Assembly (NCBI GenBank): GCA_030737875.1
Contig: CM060921.1
Location: 404,590,192 to 404,654,191 of the forward strand
DNA from: Allium sativum
Lineage: Eukaryota > Streptophyta > Magnoliopsida > Asparagales > Amaryllidaceae
Reading direction: 5' to 3'
DNA: 64,000 nucleotides
This document shows, in pieces, positions 25,201 through 37,812 of this stretch (positions are counted from its first letter, which is position 1; each line of letters begins with the position of its first letter). A program made the translations under genes and the position numbers. The notes beneath the pieces were generated by a model. That model ran no database searches, was not told the origin of the DNA, and worked only from the letters and a program-made list of their open reading frames with translations.

Positions 25201-28200
25201 TATTTATATCCTTTCAAATATGGACTTTTTCATTCCAATTCTTTCCAAATCATTTATTATGATTTTACACAAATTATTGATATTTTTAATAATTTTATCA
25301 AGGCCCGTAAAGTCGATTTCCATAAACGGTCGTCGAACTGTACTTACAGCGACCTTTTCCAAATTTGATTTGCACATAATTCCAAAGCCAACCATTAGAT
25401 TTCAAATCTATAATATTCGTTAGAAAGCTCTTTTTGATACGAACCCAAAGTTCCGGTTTTAGGAGAATCCGACGGCCGGATCTCCCGTAACGTCAATTCG
25501 AAGTCAATGGTCGAAATTCACGAACTACCGCGACGCAACACGTTCTATTCAGGCCGTTAATATAAATATATATTATATATATTTCATCGATTTCCTTAAA
25601 AACATATTTTATAAATCGTTTTAAATTCGTTTTCAAAATGGTTTCAACTTCATATTCAATTTCTAATCAAAATTGAATATTCCATATCACTAACATATAA
25701 ATGATAATATTTTCAAACATCAGATTTTGAAATCACTTCATTTTCAATTTCCATTATAAAAATGAATAAAATCGATATAAGTATCATTCACGTCAAAAAT
25801 GGCGTTAATCTAATCAACGCGGCTTAATATATTTATATATATTCGTGTCTATCCCAAATCGGACATCAAAATCAGATTTTGATTCTTTTCTGAATATTAT
25901 TTTAAAATATTCGTTATTCTAAAATAATTGTTATTTTAAAAAATTAATTCTTTCTGAACTAGAATCAGACACAGTCAATTACCATATAATGTGATTTATA
26001 TGGATTTTCATACACACGTGTAAACAACAACAATCAAAAGCATTCAACCCTCATCCAGAGTGCACTACACTATATAAGCATTAAATATAAATATTCAATG
26101 CTTACACAGTCTGTCAATCAATTGATCAACATACAACTAATTATTGGGATTAGTGTATATCATATATCATTCCAATACCCATGTGGGGTTTCAATCAATA
26201 AATAACGAATTTTATTTGTGCAGTTAGGTAATGTGTAAAATTTATCGTCCCAATCAATATCAGTCAAATGTGTGCACATAAACAAATCGTCCAATTTGTT
26301 TATAAATATTCATTTTATTTATATACACGTTAAAAATTATATTTTTAACTATAAAATATTTTAATTCATTTCACATCACACAATCAATTTTCACAATATA
26401 ATCAATCAAACAAACAAGCCGTCCTTGGTTTGTGGACGACGGGTGTTAGGTGCTGCTAAGCACCGTCTGCATCCTAGTACATATTTTAACTAGAAAATAA
26501 ATTAAAGTGAGAATTTCTCACCTTTGTGATCCACTCTGCCATTCCCCATTTCTGAACGGTTCGGATTTGCCCAAAATTCCAACACATCCTTTTCACGCTG
26601 TTCATATATAAAAATCATATTTTTATCGCTTCATTACAATAAATAAAAATCAATTTTTTTTCTACTTCATATATTTTTACAATGCTTCTTCCTATATAAA
26701 AATTATATTTTTATATTTCTACTTCTTATATAAGATCGAATTTTTATTGCTACACCATATATAAAAATCGGATTTTATCGCTACTTCATATATGTAAAAA
26801 TAGAAATTTCTACAATGAAAAAAATCTAATTTTTCTACAATGAAAAATCTTATTTTTCTTCTATCAAAAATCAAATCTTTTTAACGAATAAAATAAAATC
26901 TTTATATATTTAAAATCTAATCCTTTCATATTTAAAACTCTAATCTTTTTATCCTCGCTTTACATATATAAAAATCTCATCTTTCTCTTCATGACAATTC
27001 AAACCCTTTTGTTTATAAAAATCAGATCTTTTTTAAACTAAAAAACGAATCTTTTTAACACTAAAAATCATATCTTTTTAATGCCATACACATAAAAAAA
27101 ACCATTTTCTCCTATAAAAATGTAAACTTTACTATGAGAAATCCATTTCTTTTTCTTCAATAAAAATCTAAACTTTATATACTAAAAATCCAATTTTTAT
27201 ACGACTAAAAATCTAGTCTTTAAACTATGAAAAATCCGATCTTTCTACTCTTCTACATACATATAAAAATCTCATTTTTAATCGCATTAAAAATCTCATC
27301 CTTCCTATACGTTAGTCCCTTATAAAAACTATATTTTTAAAGTTATATAAAAACTGAAAATTAAAATCAATGTAAATAAATCAAGAAAACTTATAATTTT
27401 CAGATGGAGGAGGGGCTGAGTTGGCGCACAGGGGGTTTGAGTCATCGGCGTCAGGGCATGGGGGTTGCAGCGGTCTTCAAATTGATTTTGGGTTTGAGGG
27501 GGCTCGACGCAGAGGAGGATACTTGGTGGAGGCAGAGGCGAGGTGAGAGGGGGAGGACGGTTCATGCTTGCGGCGGTGCAATGACAACAGGGGAGGCGCG
27601 GTGGATGATGGGGTGGTGGAGATTCTCCGTCGCCAATTTCTATAGAGAAGAAAAAGAAAAAAAATGGGGGAATCTTTTATGAACGAGAAAACAAGGAGGG
27701 GATATGTAAAAGTTTTTTTTATTTTTTATTTTATATATATATATATTTCTCAATAAGGTTAACTTTTTCTTTGAATACCAAATCGGACCCAACGACAGTC
27801 GCCTCTAGCTAATTACCCCCATTCCAAACATAGGTATATATCGTAGGCCAATTCGACTGTTTCGATCAGTTTCCATCAAAATCAAAATATAAATCAGTAT
27901 ATTCAATTTTAAATGCGCATTTCAATTTACCGAGGCCACATACAGATTCTAAAAATTCCCAAAAATATTTTCTAGCTTCGTATTGACAATACGGTTCTAA
28001 CAAAACTAATTTCGTTAAATTTGGTGACCGTTCGAAAAATGGTCATTTTCCAGTCGATTAAATTTGATTGAAACTGACAAAACACGTTTTCTTTTGCCAC
28101 GCTCACATATTGATTCAGAAAATTATGAATTTTGGAATCTAGCAATAATTTGACATCCCGGATCCAACAAAAGTGGTTTCGTCGAAAACGGAGGTCGATA

Positions 28201-28618
28201 GCAAAATTTCCATTTTTAAGGGCTATATTTTCCATAGCGACAATTCCGAAATTTCAACTGGACATAACTTTTTGTTCCCGCTATGAAATTTTGATTTTTC
28301 GGATTCATTGGAAAGATATTCTCAAATAGATTCTAAAATTTTTGGGTTTGATAAAACCTGGTTTATTTTGAATCCTGTACATTCATTTGAAATTTGAAAT
28401 TTGAAATCGAATTTTCGAAGTACCGCGCCATTTCCAATTCCTTTTATAATTAAAAATAAATATTTATATTCTAACGTCGATTCGAATAAATATATACGTT
28501 CTAACTCTATTTAAAATAAATTTCTTGTCATTATTATTTAAAATGATTCATTTTAAATATTCAAAATTCATTAAAATTACCAAAATAAAAATTGGTTAGG
28601 ATTTGCCGGGTTGTTACA
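22291..28618 (-). mobile_element. Element B 3' LTR (left), 6.3 kb
   Basis: Begins TATAAGGACCCGAAACTTCC and ends CCGGGTTGTTACA. It contains the CAGTC-ATGT-GACTG hairpin (22650-22663), two diverged copies of a roughly 250-bp block (about 24111-24390 and 24640-24895) that share the core CCGAAGGCCGAAACCAACAT, a donor-like CTCAC (26517-26521), a degenerate AAAAATC-rich stretch (26600-27300) and a G-rich leader-like segment (27404-27690). Short proline-rich frames on the minus strand in that segment are leader sequence, not a supported gene. Confidence 0.85.
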
Positions 28619-28629
28619 ATCTCTCACTT
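28619..28629 (-). promoter_or_regulatory. Polypurine tract of element B
   Basis: Minus strand AAGTGAGAGAT directly before TGTAACAACCC, preceded by TTTCGAGAACGAAA, the gypsy-type 3' end motif. Confidence 0.75.
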
Positions 28630-28998
28630 AAAATCTTTTCGTTCTCGAAAAGGAACGCAGCTGAAAGTTGTTTTACAAACCAACTCAACTTTTATTATTT
28701 TCATTATTGCTTAAGTTCTTCAAATTTTCAGTTTTTAAGAACTTTTCGAATTTTTCAAAAATTTAGCTAACATCCTAAATTTTCGAAATTTTTTGCCATA
28801 ACCTCCCTTGTACGGCAGCACCAGGAAAATCCCGAAATCACCATACAGGCCTTTCCAATCCAAAAAGAAAGAGATACTGCCAATCGACTCATAAAATCAT
28901 CAAAAACCCCAAGAAATACAATAAACATGTACCTATTTGTCGGGCAAACAATTTTATTCCTCTGCTCTAGCCTCTTTGCTATGACCTGTTCAACGTAG

Positions 28999-29059
<61 letters not shown>

Positions 29060-29677
29060 TACAATTTCAAACAATTTTTAATTCAGTTCAATATTTGATA
29101 CAATTTGGCTAAATTTACCTTACATTCACATAATGGTTTAAATGAATAATCACACAACACAATCATCAATCATTTAGTTTATTATCTTTTCAAATTCATA
29201 ATTCTGATACATATACAAAAAATCATGTTTTTGATGCCAGTTCACAACAACTAACCCTATCTAGTTTTGGTTCAATTGGAAATATATAGATATCCCACTT
29301 TCGAAACTCGAACACAACACTGATGATGGGTACCCATCATCAGAATCATTCCCGGGTGACTAAAGTGTGATTCTATATCTATCTAGTATATTTGAGGCTT
29401 CAAATACATGTGGATCAGACATATATTAAAATCTCTATATACTCGATTGTCCAAATCGATTTAAAATAAATATTCAAAAACGCATAAACAGGTTTAAAAT
29501 TTCAAAACAAAATTCATTTTCATTTCTATTTTAAAAATATCAGTCTTCACACTCGTTCTAGGATACTACGGATCCTATCTCTAACGAGTCATTCTCATTG
29601 GATATTACTAATCCAATCTCTGATGAATTCTTTCGTTTGGTTCTAACGTGTCTTATTCTCCGACTATGTAAACCAAA
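28630..29677 (-). other. Non-coding interior of element B
   Basis: About 1.05 kb with no retrotransposon protein domain. It shares a block at about 28785-28895 with the interior of element A (two copies there). An AT microsatellite at 29003-29056 creates an apparent Ile-Tyr-repeat frame that is not a gene. Confidence 0.7.
29003..29056. repeat. AT microsatellite in element B interior
   Basis: 27 uninterrupted AT units. Confidence 0.98.
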
Positions 29678-29689
29678 GCTCTAATACCA
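29678..29689 (-). promoter_or_regulatory. Primer-binding site of element B
   Basis: Minus strand TGGTATTAGAGC, one base different from the initiator methionine tRNA complement seen in A and D, two bases from the LTR start at 29692. Confidence 0.85.
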
Positions 29690-29691
29690 AA

Positions 29692-32600
29692 TATAAGGAC
29701 CCGAAACTTCCTCGTTGGGGAAAGTACGGATTTTTTTGAGGACAAGACAAATCAGAGCACAAACAGAAGAACATTTCATTGCTTATTACAACAACTTCAT
29801 TAGAATACAAGAATATATAGAGTATGAATAAATATTACACATTTACTAAACATCAGAGATTTACAAGTTACAATGCAGTGGAAAATAATACAAAACACAA
29901 CTGAAAAGAATATGCAAATATAGAGCTTTCCAATATCATTCCAGTCGTAAACCAGGATTCTGTGAATATAAATCTGCAAAACCAAAACTACAAGCTGCCC
30001 GTGTGGAAAATAGGGGCACCCAGAGTTTAGGTTTAAACAATAAACTCCAAGTCAGTTATGTGACCGGTGTGAGAACTAAAAACATTAATTTAAAACTTTA
30101 CTTTAAAATTAGATATATCAAGGGACCATGCCGTATAACACGGAACGGGTTTCTTCCTAAGAATACCAGTGCATATAACAAAACAGGGCAATGCTTTTTG
30201 GAAAAATGAAGCTATTATAAGACCCAGGTCCTATCACACAATGCAACACAAGCCGGGGGATAGGGTTTTCCCTTATAATAGCCAAACATGCTTGGTACGT
30301 TAAAAAAAATCATTTGATACTATTATAAGCGCATAGTGTATAAAACAACATCAAATATAAGTATATCAATCCTAGGCGGCATGGGTACCATATATCATGT
30401 CACCAATACTAGGCTCTACGATCAAAACCGCAAATGTCACATATTGAAAGTTGGATTTCCATCTGTGAACCAAGGCAAGGGACCATCCTTACCGCTTCGA
30501 GATAATCTAGCCCATGTTTCAGGACCCAGACATAGGTGGGCCCTTGGATCGTCAGGGCCGGTCCACTCATGTGGATTAAAATGCCTAAACACTACGTTTC
30601 CCCGCCCTATGGGGGCGTAAATGAGCCAACTGACTCCATCGGCCCCGGATCGATCGATATAACTGAGGCGCCTCGCAATCCATCATCCACATAAGTAAAA
30701 TGTCTGGGCTAGTAAAATGCTGACACCACTTCTAGCTAGAAGGAAACACATGCCCTCCCTGATGTCCTCTCCCATTTCTGGTTCACACCGGGGTGTGAGG
30801 CCCGCGAATCAATGCTACACAAAGCTACGCTATATTAAAGCTGTGCTTTGATCGTCAACACAAGACTCTTCTTTTCAACAGAAGCCTTGATCATTTGCAT
30901 TTTTGCATGCCACACAGGCAATTCACGCTATGCAACCGATGTCTATCAAATACACAGAGTGAAATCCGATGTCAAACACACATCAATTTACAAGTTCATT
31001 CTGGGTCTGAACGAAACCGAAGGCACCTTATTCCTCCCCGGTATGTCCAATACAGGGGAGAGGCCCTCACATATCCGATCAATCTCCAAGTACGTCTAGA
31101 TGATCACCACTTATTACCTTGTCTTAGGTGTACAGCTCAATCAAGACATCAGTAATCATCCAAACGATGTGAAGACCCCCGGTCTTTAGCCCTTGTCTTC
31201 ATCCTCGACACGTCGTCGAATCAGTTATTAAGAATGGGGTAAACCCGGTCTTTCTGAATAACTTGCGTATATAATAAACAAGTGCTATAAAAACACAACA
31301 TACGCCTCATTCCAATCCAGAATATTCCAAAATATTCTTATACCTTGGGAAAGGTTCCTATTAATTTAATCAAAGATAAGTTCTTTAAATTTATTCTTTA
31401 ATCTTCCTTTGGATATCATTTCAATCTAATTAAAGATGCATTAAAACTCCACTTGGTTTTAATCTTCCCAAAAATCAATATTAACGATTGTTTAACTTGG
31501 GAAATCATATCCTGTCTTTAACTGGACTAAAGAACCAATGTCATTTAAAACACGGTTCATTATAAACCCAAAATCACATTCCATTCCATTAGCCTTTAAC
31601 TGTAAATTAGCAAGTGAACAATTCCCTAAATATTAACCCCGAAGGCCGAAACCAACATCAGATCAATACCCAGGAAACCATTCAACTAAACTAATCCCGA
31701 GTTAGTTTCTGATTTTCTTAACTCTGTTTGGTCTAAGAACAGTATTATTAACGATACCATTCACGATAACCCAAAATCACATTCCATTAGCAATGGAATC
31801 TTCATGGAAAACAAATAGATATATATATAATCGACATAAACTTCCATATCCAACCAATAATATAAATGGAATAACGACAAGGCCTTTTAAATTCCATATA
31901 TTAACCGTCTTCCTCTACATAAGCTTACTTCGATTATTACCAAATCGAATTCCATTCAATTCCAATTTAATATGTTAAATTGGAAAACTTTACTTTGGAA
32001 AATTCCCGTTAAATATTAATAAAAAGATTTATAAATTCCAAATCACATTTCACTGTAAAGCGGGTTAAAGAACGAATGTCGTTAAAAACACAGTTCACAA
32101 CAAAGCCAAAATTCCATCAGTCTCTAACCGTAAATTAGTAAGAGAACAATTCCCTAAGTATTAACCCCAAAGGCCGAAACCAACATCAGATCAATACCCA
32201 GGAAACCATTCAACTTAACTAATCTCCAGTCAAATTCTAATTTTCTTAACTCCATTGGGTTTAAGAATAGTATTATAATGATACCATTCACGACAAACCC
32301 AAAATCCAATTTGATATTAAATACAAGGCTCTGAATAGAAAATATATTGGCTTATATTCAATATCAAATTCTGAAACCAACAAATATCGTATTGGAATAA
32401 CGATATATATATCTTCCAAATTCCTCCACAATATCCGTATAATCACGGAATCCAATATCGAAATATTCTGAAGATAATTTCGATTCAAATCCATTCCAAT
32501 TCATATATTGGAAATTCTGTTTATTTTTATAAGAATTTCAAAACCAATTTATTTATTTTAAAAATATTGGATTTCTGATTCTAGTTCATAACTAGTTCAT

Positions 32601-35600
32601 TTCGATAAAAATATATTTTTATCCTTTCAAATATGGACTTTTCATTCCAATTCTTTCCAAATCATTTATTATGATTTTACACAAATTATTGATATTTTTA
32701 ATAATTTTATCAAGGCCCGTATAGTCGATTTCCATAAACGGTCGTCGAACTGCACTTACAGCGACCTTTTCCAAATTTTGATTTGGACATAATTCCAATG
32801 CCAACCATTAGATTTCAAATCTCTAATATTCGTTAGAAAGCTCTTTTCGATACGAACCCAAGGTTCTGATTTTAGGAGAATCCGACGGCCGGATCTCCCG
32901 TAACGTCAATTCGAAGTCAATGGTCGAAATTCGCGAACTACTGCGACGCAACACGTTCTATTCAGGCCATTAATATAAATATATATTATATATATTTCAT
33001 CGATTTCCTTCAAAATATATTTTATAAATCGTTTTAAATTCGTTTTCAAAACGGTTTCAACTTCGTATTCAATTTCTAATCAAAATTGAATATTCTATAT
33101 CATTAACATATAAATGATAATATTTTCAAACATCAGATTTTGAAATCACTTCATTTTCAATTTCCATTATAAAAATGAATAAAATCGATATAAGTATCGT
33201 TCACGTCAAAAATGGCGTTAATCTAATCAACGCGGCTTAATATATTTATATATATTCGTGTCTATCCCAAATCGGACATCAAAATCAGATTTTGATTCTT
33301 TTCTGAATATTATTTTAAAATATTCGTTATTCTAAAATAATTGTTATTTTAAAAAATTCATTCTTTCTGAACTAGAATTAAACACAGTCAATTACCATAT
33401 AATGTGATTTATATGGATTTCATACACACGTGTATACAACAACAATCAAAAGCATTCAACCCTCATCCAGAGTGCACTACACTATATAAGCATTAAATAT
33501 AAATATTCAATGCTTCCACAGCCTGTCAATCAATCGATCAACATACAACTAATTATTGGGATTAGTGTATGTCATATATAATCCCAATACCCGTGTGGGG
33601 TTTCAATCAATAAATAACGAATTTTATTTGTGCAGTTAGGCAATGTGTAAAATTTATCGTCCCAATCAATATCAGTCAAATGTGTGCACATAAACAAATC
33701 GTCCAATTTGTTTATAAATATTCATTTTATTTATATATACGTTAAAAATTATATTTTTATCTATAAAATATTTTAATTCATTTCACATCACACAATCAAT
33801 TTTCACAATATAATCAATCAAACAAATAAGCCGTCCTTGGTTTGTGGACGACGGGTGTCAGGTGCTGCTAAGCACCGTCTGCATCGTAGTACATATTTTA
33901 ACTAGAAAATAGGGACCCACTCCGCCATTTCCCATTTCTGAACGGTTCGGATTTGCCCAAAATTCCAGCACATCCTTTTCACGCTGTTCATATATAAAAA
34001 TCATATTTTTATCGCTTCATTCCAATAAATAAAATTCAAATTTTTATTTCTACTTCATATATTTTTACAATGCTTCTTCCTATATAAAAATTATATTTTT
34101 ATATTTCTACTTCTTATATAAAGATCGAATTTTTATTGCTACACCATATATAAAAATCGGATTTTTATCGCTACTTCATATATGTAAAAATAGAATTTTT
34201 CTACAATGAAAAAAATCTAATTTTTCTACAATGAAAAATCTTATTTTTCTTCTATCAAAAATCAAATCTTTTTAACGAACAAAATAAAATCTTTATATAT
34301 TTAAAAATCTAATCCTTTCATATTTAAAACTCTAATCCTTTTATCCTCGCTTTACATATATAAAAATCTCATCTTTCTCTTCATGAAAATTCAAACCCTT
34401 TTGTTTATAAAAATCAGATCTTTTTTAAACTAAAAAACGAATCTTTTTAAAACCAAAAATCATATCTTTTTAATGTCATACACATTAAAAAAAACCATTT
34501 TCTCCTATAAAAATGTAAACTTTACTATGAGAAATCCATTTCTTTTTCTTCAATAAAAATATAAACTTTATATACTAAAATTCCAATTTTTATACGTCTA
34601 AAAATCTAGTCTTTAAACTATGAAAAATCTGATCTTTCTACTCTTCTACATACATATAAAAATCTCATTTTTAATCGCATTAAAAATCTCTTCCTTCCTA
34701 TACGTTAGTCCCTTATAAAAACTATATTTTTAAAGTTAAATAAAAACTGAAAATTAAAATCAATGTAAATAAATCAAGAAAACTTATAATTTTCGGATGG
34801 AGGAGGGGCTGAGTTGGCGCACAGGGGGTTGGAGTCGTCGGCGTCAGGGCTTGGGGGTTGCAGCAGTCTTCAAATTGATTTAGGGTTTGTGGGGGCTCGA
34901 TGCAGAGGAGGATACTTGGTGGAGGCAGAGGCGAGGTGAGAGGGGGAGGACGGTTCATGCTTGCGGCGGCGCAATGACAACAGGGGAGGCGCGGTGGATG
35001 ATGGGGTGGTGGCGATTCTCCGTCGCCAGTTTCTATCGAGAGGGAAAAAGAAAAAAATGGGGGAATCTTTTATGAACGAGAAAACAAGGAGGGGGATATG
35101 TAAAAGGTTTTTATTTTATTTTTTATTTTATATATATATATATATATTTCTCAATAAGGTTAACTTTTTCTTTGAATACCAAATCGGACCCAATGACAGT
35201 CGCCTCTAGCTAATTACCCCATTCCAAACATAGGTATATATCGTAGGCAAATTCGACTGTTTCGATTAGTTTCCATCAAAATCAAAATATAAATCAGTAT
35301 ATTCAATTTTAAATGCGCATTTCAATTTACCAAGGCCACATACAGATTCTAAAAATTCCCAAAAATATTTTCTAGATTCGTATTGACAATACGGTTCTAA
35401 CAAAACTAATTTCGTCAAATTTGGTGACTATTCGAAAAATTGTCATTTTCCAGTCGATTAAATTTTACTGAAACTGACAAAACACGTTTTCTTTTGCCAC
35501 GCTCATATATTGATTTAGAAAATTATGAATTTTGGAATCTAGCAATAATTTGACATCCCGGATCCAACAAAAGTGGTTTCGTCGAAAACGGAGGTCGATG

Positions 35601-35710
35601 GCAAAATTTCCATTTTTAAGGGCTATATTTTCCATAGCGACTATTCCGAAATTTCAACTGGACATAACTTTTTATTCCCGCTATGAAATTTTGATTTTTC
35701 GAATTCATTG
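29692..35710 (-). mobile_element. Element B 5' LTR (right), truncated at 35710
   Basis: Collinear with 22291-28286, including the block duplication (about 31511-31780 and 32055-32305) and the G-rich leader (34796-35070). A deletion of about 35 bp near 33910 removes the palindromic donor-like region kept at 26505-26525. Homology stops within TTCATTG at about 35710, where element E sequence begins. Confidence 0.85.
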
Positions 35711-35902
35711 AATCATTGAATCTTGCTTTGATTGTAGAAGCAAATCCTCAATATGAAATTCCTAGCCGTAGTCTTCAAGAAATAATCTTCGTGTTTTAAT
35801 TTAATTTAATTTAGAGGAAGAAGAAGAAGCCATGTCTATCAAAAATTTATGCAGCATAAGGTTAGAGAAGAATGGTGTAAAGAGAACGAGGTTAGGAGGC
35901 AG

Positions 35903-35911
35903 TTTATATAG
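35903..35911 (-). promoter_or_regulatory. TATA box in element E 3' LTR
   Basis: Minus strand CTATATAAA, 80-170 bp downstream of the GTCGAC cluster; the same site is at 51380-51388 in the other LTR. Confidence 0.65.
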
Positions 35912-35992
35912 GATTAGGCAGACGAATCTGGATAGAAAACGAGATCAGATACATCAGAACGTATCAGGTTCAAAAACTGGGTTCGGGAGGCA

Positions 35993-36079
35993 GGTCGACC
36001 CCCAAGTCGACACTATGGTCGACCTGGTCCCTGGGAGGTCGACACTATGGTTGACCCCCAGGTCGACCTGGTCCTGGGT
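35993..36079. promoter_or_regulatory. GTCGAC cluster, element E 3' LTR U3
   Basis: Four intact GTCGAC palindromes and one decayed GTTGAC in under 90 bp, spaced by CACTATG or CTGG, next to the palindrome GGGAAATTTCCC with an E2F-like TTTCCCGCC (36085-36094). The other LTR copy (51472-51557) has the same layout with several CG sites decayed to TG or CA. Confidence 0.65.
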
Positions 36080-36335
36080 GGGAAATTTCCCGCCTAGCGT
36101 GTACTGGGTTTTGAATTTGAATTTTCGAGCTGTTTTCGATTCTGAAAATTTCTGAAACTTCGGAGGGTCATATCTCCCTCATACGGACTCCGATTATTGA
36201 AAAATCGGACTCGTTTCCAAGCAGAATTTTGAGACGAACGTAATGGCGCTACCCGTTTCCCTTGATTCTTATTTTAAAATTTAATTCTGCCTTGATTTAT
36301 TGTTTTAACACGTTATAACAATATGGGTTGTTACT

Positions 36336-36347
36336 CTCCCCTTCTTA
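36336..36347 (-). promoter_or_regulatory. Polypurine tract of element E
   Basis: Minus strand TAAGAAGGGGAG directly before the LTR, preceded by TTTCGGGGACGAAATCC, the standard gypsy chromovirus 3' end. Confidence 0.9.
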
Positions 36348-36794
36348 AAGGATTTCGTCCCCGAAATCTTCAAGTTAGGAAGAATGCATCGTATCGTCCA
36401 GTCAACCATCTACTCAACCATCATCCACAAGAAACCATTGTACTTAAAACATTTCTAATGCTTTATGAACATATGCAGAAAGTGTGTGTATATGTTACTT
36501 ATCTAATGCAAATGATCAGGCCTAATTAGTCTCCTTAATGCAAAATATGTTTAGTGCCATGAATCCAACATGTATGCAAATAGTCCTAGTCACATAAATA
36601 CTATATGTGTGCACAAGCATCCATCCATATGCAACATTCACATGATAACACATTCAATTTCATCCATAAACAAGTATAAAAACTCATGCATATGCAAAAT
36701 GAAAATGTGTCTGAGCCGATCTAGTGCCTAATGTGTGTTATGCAACCACGAGCAACCACTCGCAACCATTTGCAAACATCAAACATAACATGTT

Positions 36795-37812
36795 TCAATC
36801 ACATGTTTTCATCAAAAACGATTGAGAAGATAAGCAAGATAAAACAAAGCATCTAGGAGAAGAAGTTAAAGATGTACCCCCTGAAGGTCCCGCTTGCGGG
36901 GCTTGCCCTTTCTTCTTAGGGCAGTTCTTGCTGATATGTCCAGTATCACCACACTGAAAGCATGCTCCGATCTTTATCTTCTTCTTTCCACAATCCTGGA
37001 CTATATGCCCCTCAATACCATAGAAGTGGCATTTTCTTTTCTCACGTGTCTTGTTATCATTATTGTTATTGTTGTTCTTGCATCCTTTCTTGGAGTCTAC
37101 CTTCTTATTTGGAGACTCATTCTCCTTGACTTCCTTCTTGCCATTCTTGTCTTCTTCATTTAAGAGCGCCATGTCTACTAGCTTTTCGTAAGTAGCCCCC
37201 ATAGGTACGTGGGTTATAGCCAAGTTGTGAAGTGGCTCATTCAATCCCTTGACAAACAGTGATCCTTCTTATGAGGGGTATTTACTAAGTGCAGTCCAAA
37301 CCGAGCCAGCTGATTGAATTGATTGACGTACTCCTTGACCGTCATACTTCCTTGCTTAAGAGATAAGAATTTTTCCAGCTGTAAACTTCGTTCAGCTTGC
37401 AAGAGGAATTTCATCTCAAACCTTACTCTGAAATCCATCCATGTTTCAATCGGCCTCTTGGCATTAGTGACTTCATACCAATAGGAAGCTTCGTCTTTAA
37501 GCAACCATACCGCCAACTGTACCTTCTGCCTATCGTCCACCTCGAAGATAACGAACAGATCCTCAGTTTCTTTGAGCCAGTTCCTCGCTTCTATGAATGA
37601 TCCAGTTCCCTTGAAATCCTTTCCACCCATGGCCCTAAAATCTTTATAGATCTTTGAGAAAGCAATTGCATGAGGAGGGGCGGAGGAGGAGGAATCGCTG
37701 CAGCTGGAGGAGGAATATCTACTGGGCCTGCATCGTTGACCCTAGCCTCTAAGTACCTCATGAACCAGCCAGGTATTGGCACGCCCTTTGGAAAGTTAAG
37801 ATTCCCAGACAT
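36795..37812 (-). pseudogene. gag: Ty3/gypsy gag, two frameshifts
   Basis: Structural capsid-nucleocapsid protein of element E. The likely start is the Met of MSGNLNFPKGVP (37810-37812). A proline-rich stretch follows, then the retrotransposon gag domain (RNWLKETEDLF, LLKDEASYWYE, FLSLKQGSMTVKEYVNQF), then two zinc knuckles near the C-terminus. The second knuckle is canonical (CFQCGDTGHISKNC); the first has Tyr in place of its second Cys (CHFYGIEGHIVQDC). The reading frame changes near 37685, in the proline codons, and near 37258, so three open segments must be read in different frames. Total about 340 codons, shorter than many gypsy gags. It lies between the primer site and the polypurine tract with no pol after it. 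Confidence 0.88.

Larger units (their letters stand above)
22291..35710 (-). mobile_element. Element B: giant-LTR, non-coding retrotransposon, right end truncated
   Basis: Two long direct repeats (22291-28618 and 29692-35710) flank 1073 bp of interior. A primer site abuts the right repeat and a polypurine tract abuts the left one, so it reads on the minus strand. The LTRs are about six times the interior and there is no gag or pol, so mobilisation would have to be in trans. The LTR pair differs by several percent in places (more than A), and the right LTR lacks its last about 330 bp where it joins element E. The outer terminus reads TATAAGGACC rather than TG, so the exact boundary is less certain. 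The first LTR (1-2091) is of the same family. Confidence 0.82.
35711..36335 (-). mobile_element. Element E 3' LTR, U3 part only
   Basis: Matches 51190-51811 closely, including a minus TATA box (35903-35911), the GTCGAC cluster (35993-36079) and GGGAAATTTCCCGCC just upstream in U3. The last base at 36335 is T where A is expected. The rest of the LTR is lost at the junction with element B. Confidence 0.85.

Noticed and set aside
27329..27565. Proline-rich 78-codon minus frame, repeated at 34722-34958
   Set aside because: It lies in the G/C-rich leader of the B LTR, is low complexity and is duplicated only because the LTR is. No domain is recognisable.
28767..29060. 97-codon minus frame with Ile-Tyr repeats
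   Set aside because: The repeat is the translation of an AT microsatellite. The rest belongs to the shared non-coding block of elements A and B.
35832..36155. 107-codon plus frame with Val-Asp-Leu repeats
   Set aside because: It is the translation of the GTCGAC cluster in the E U3, antisense to the element.
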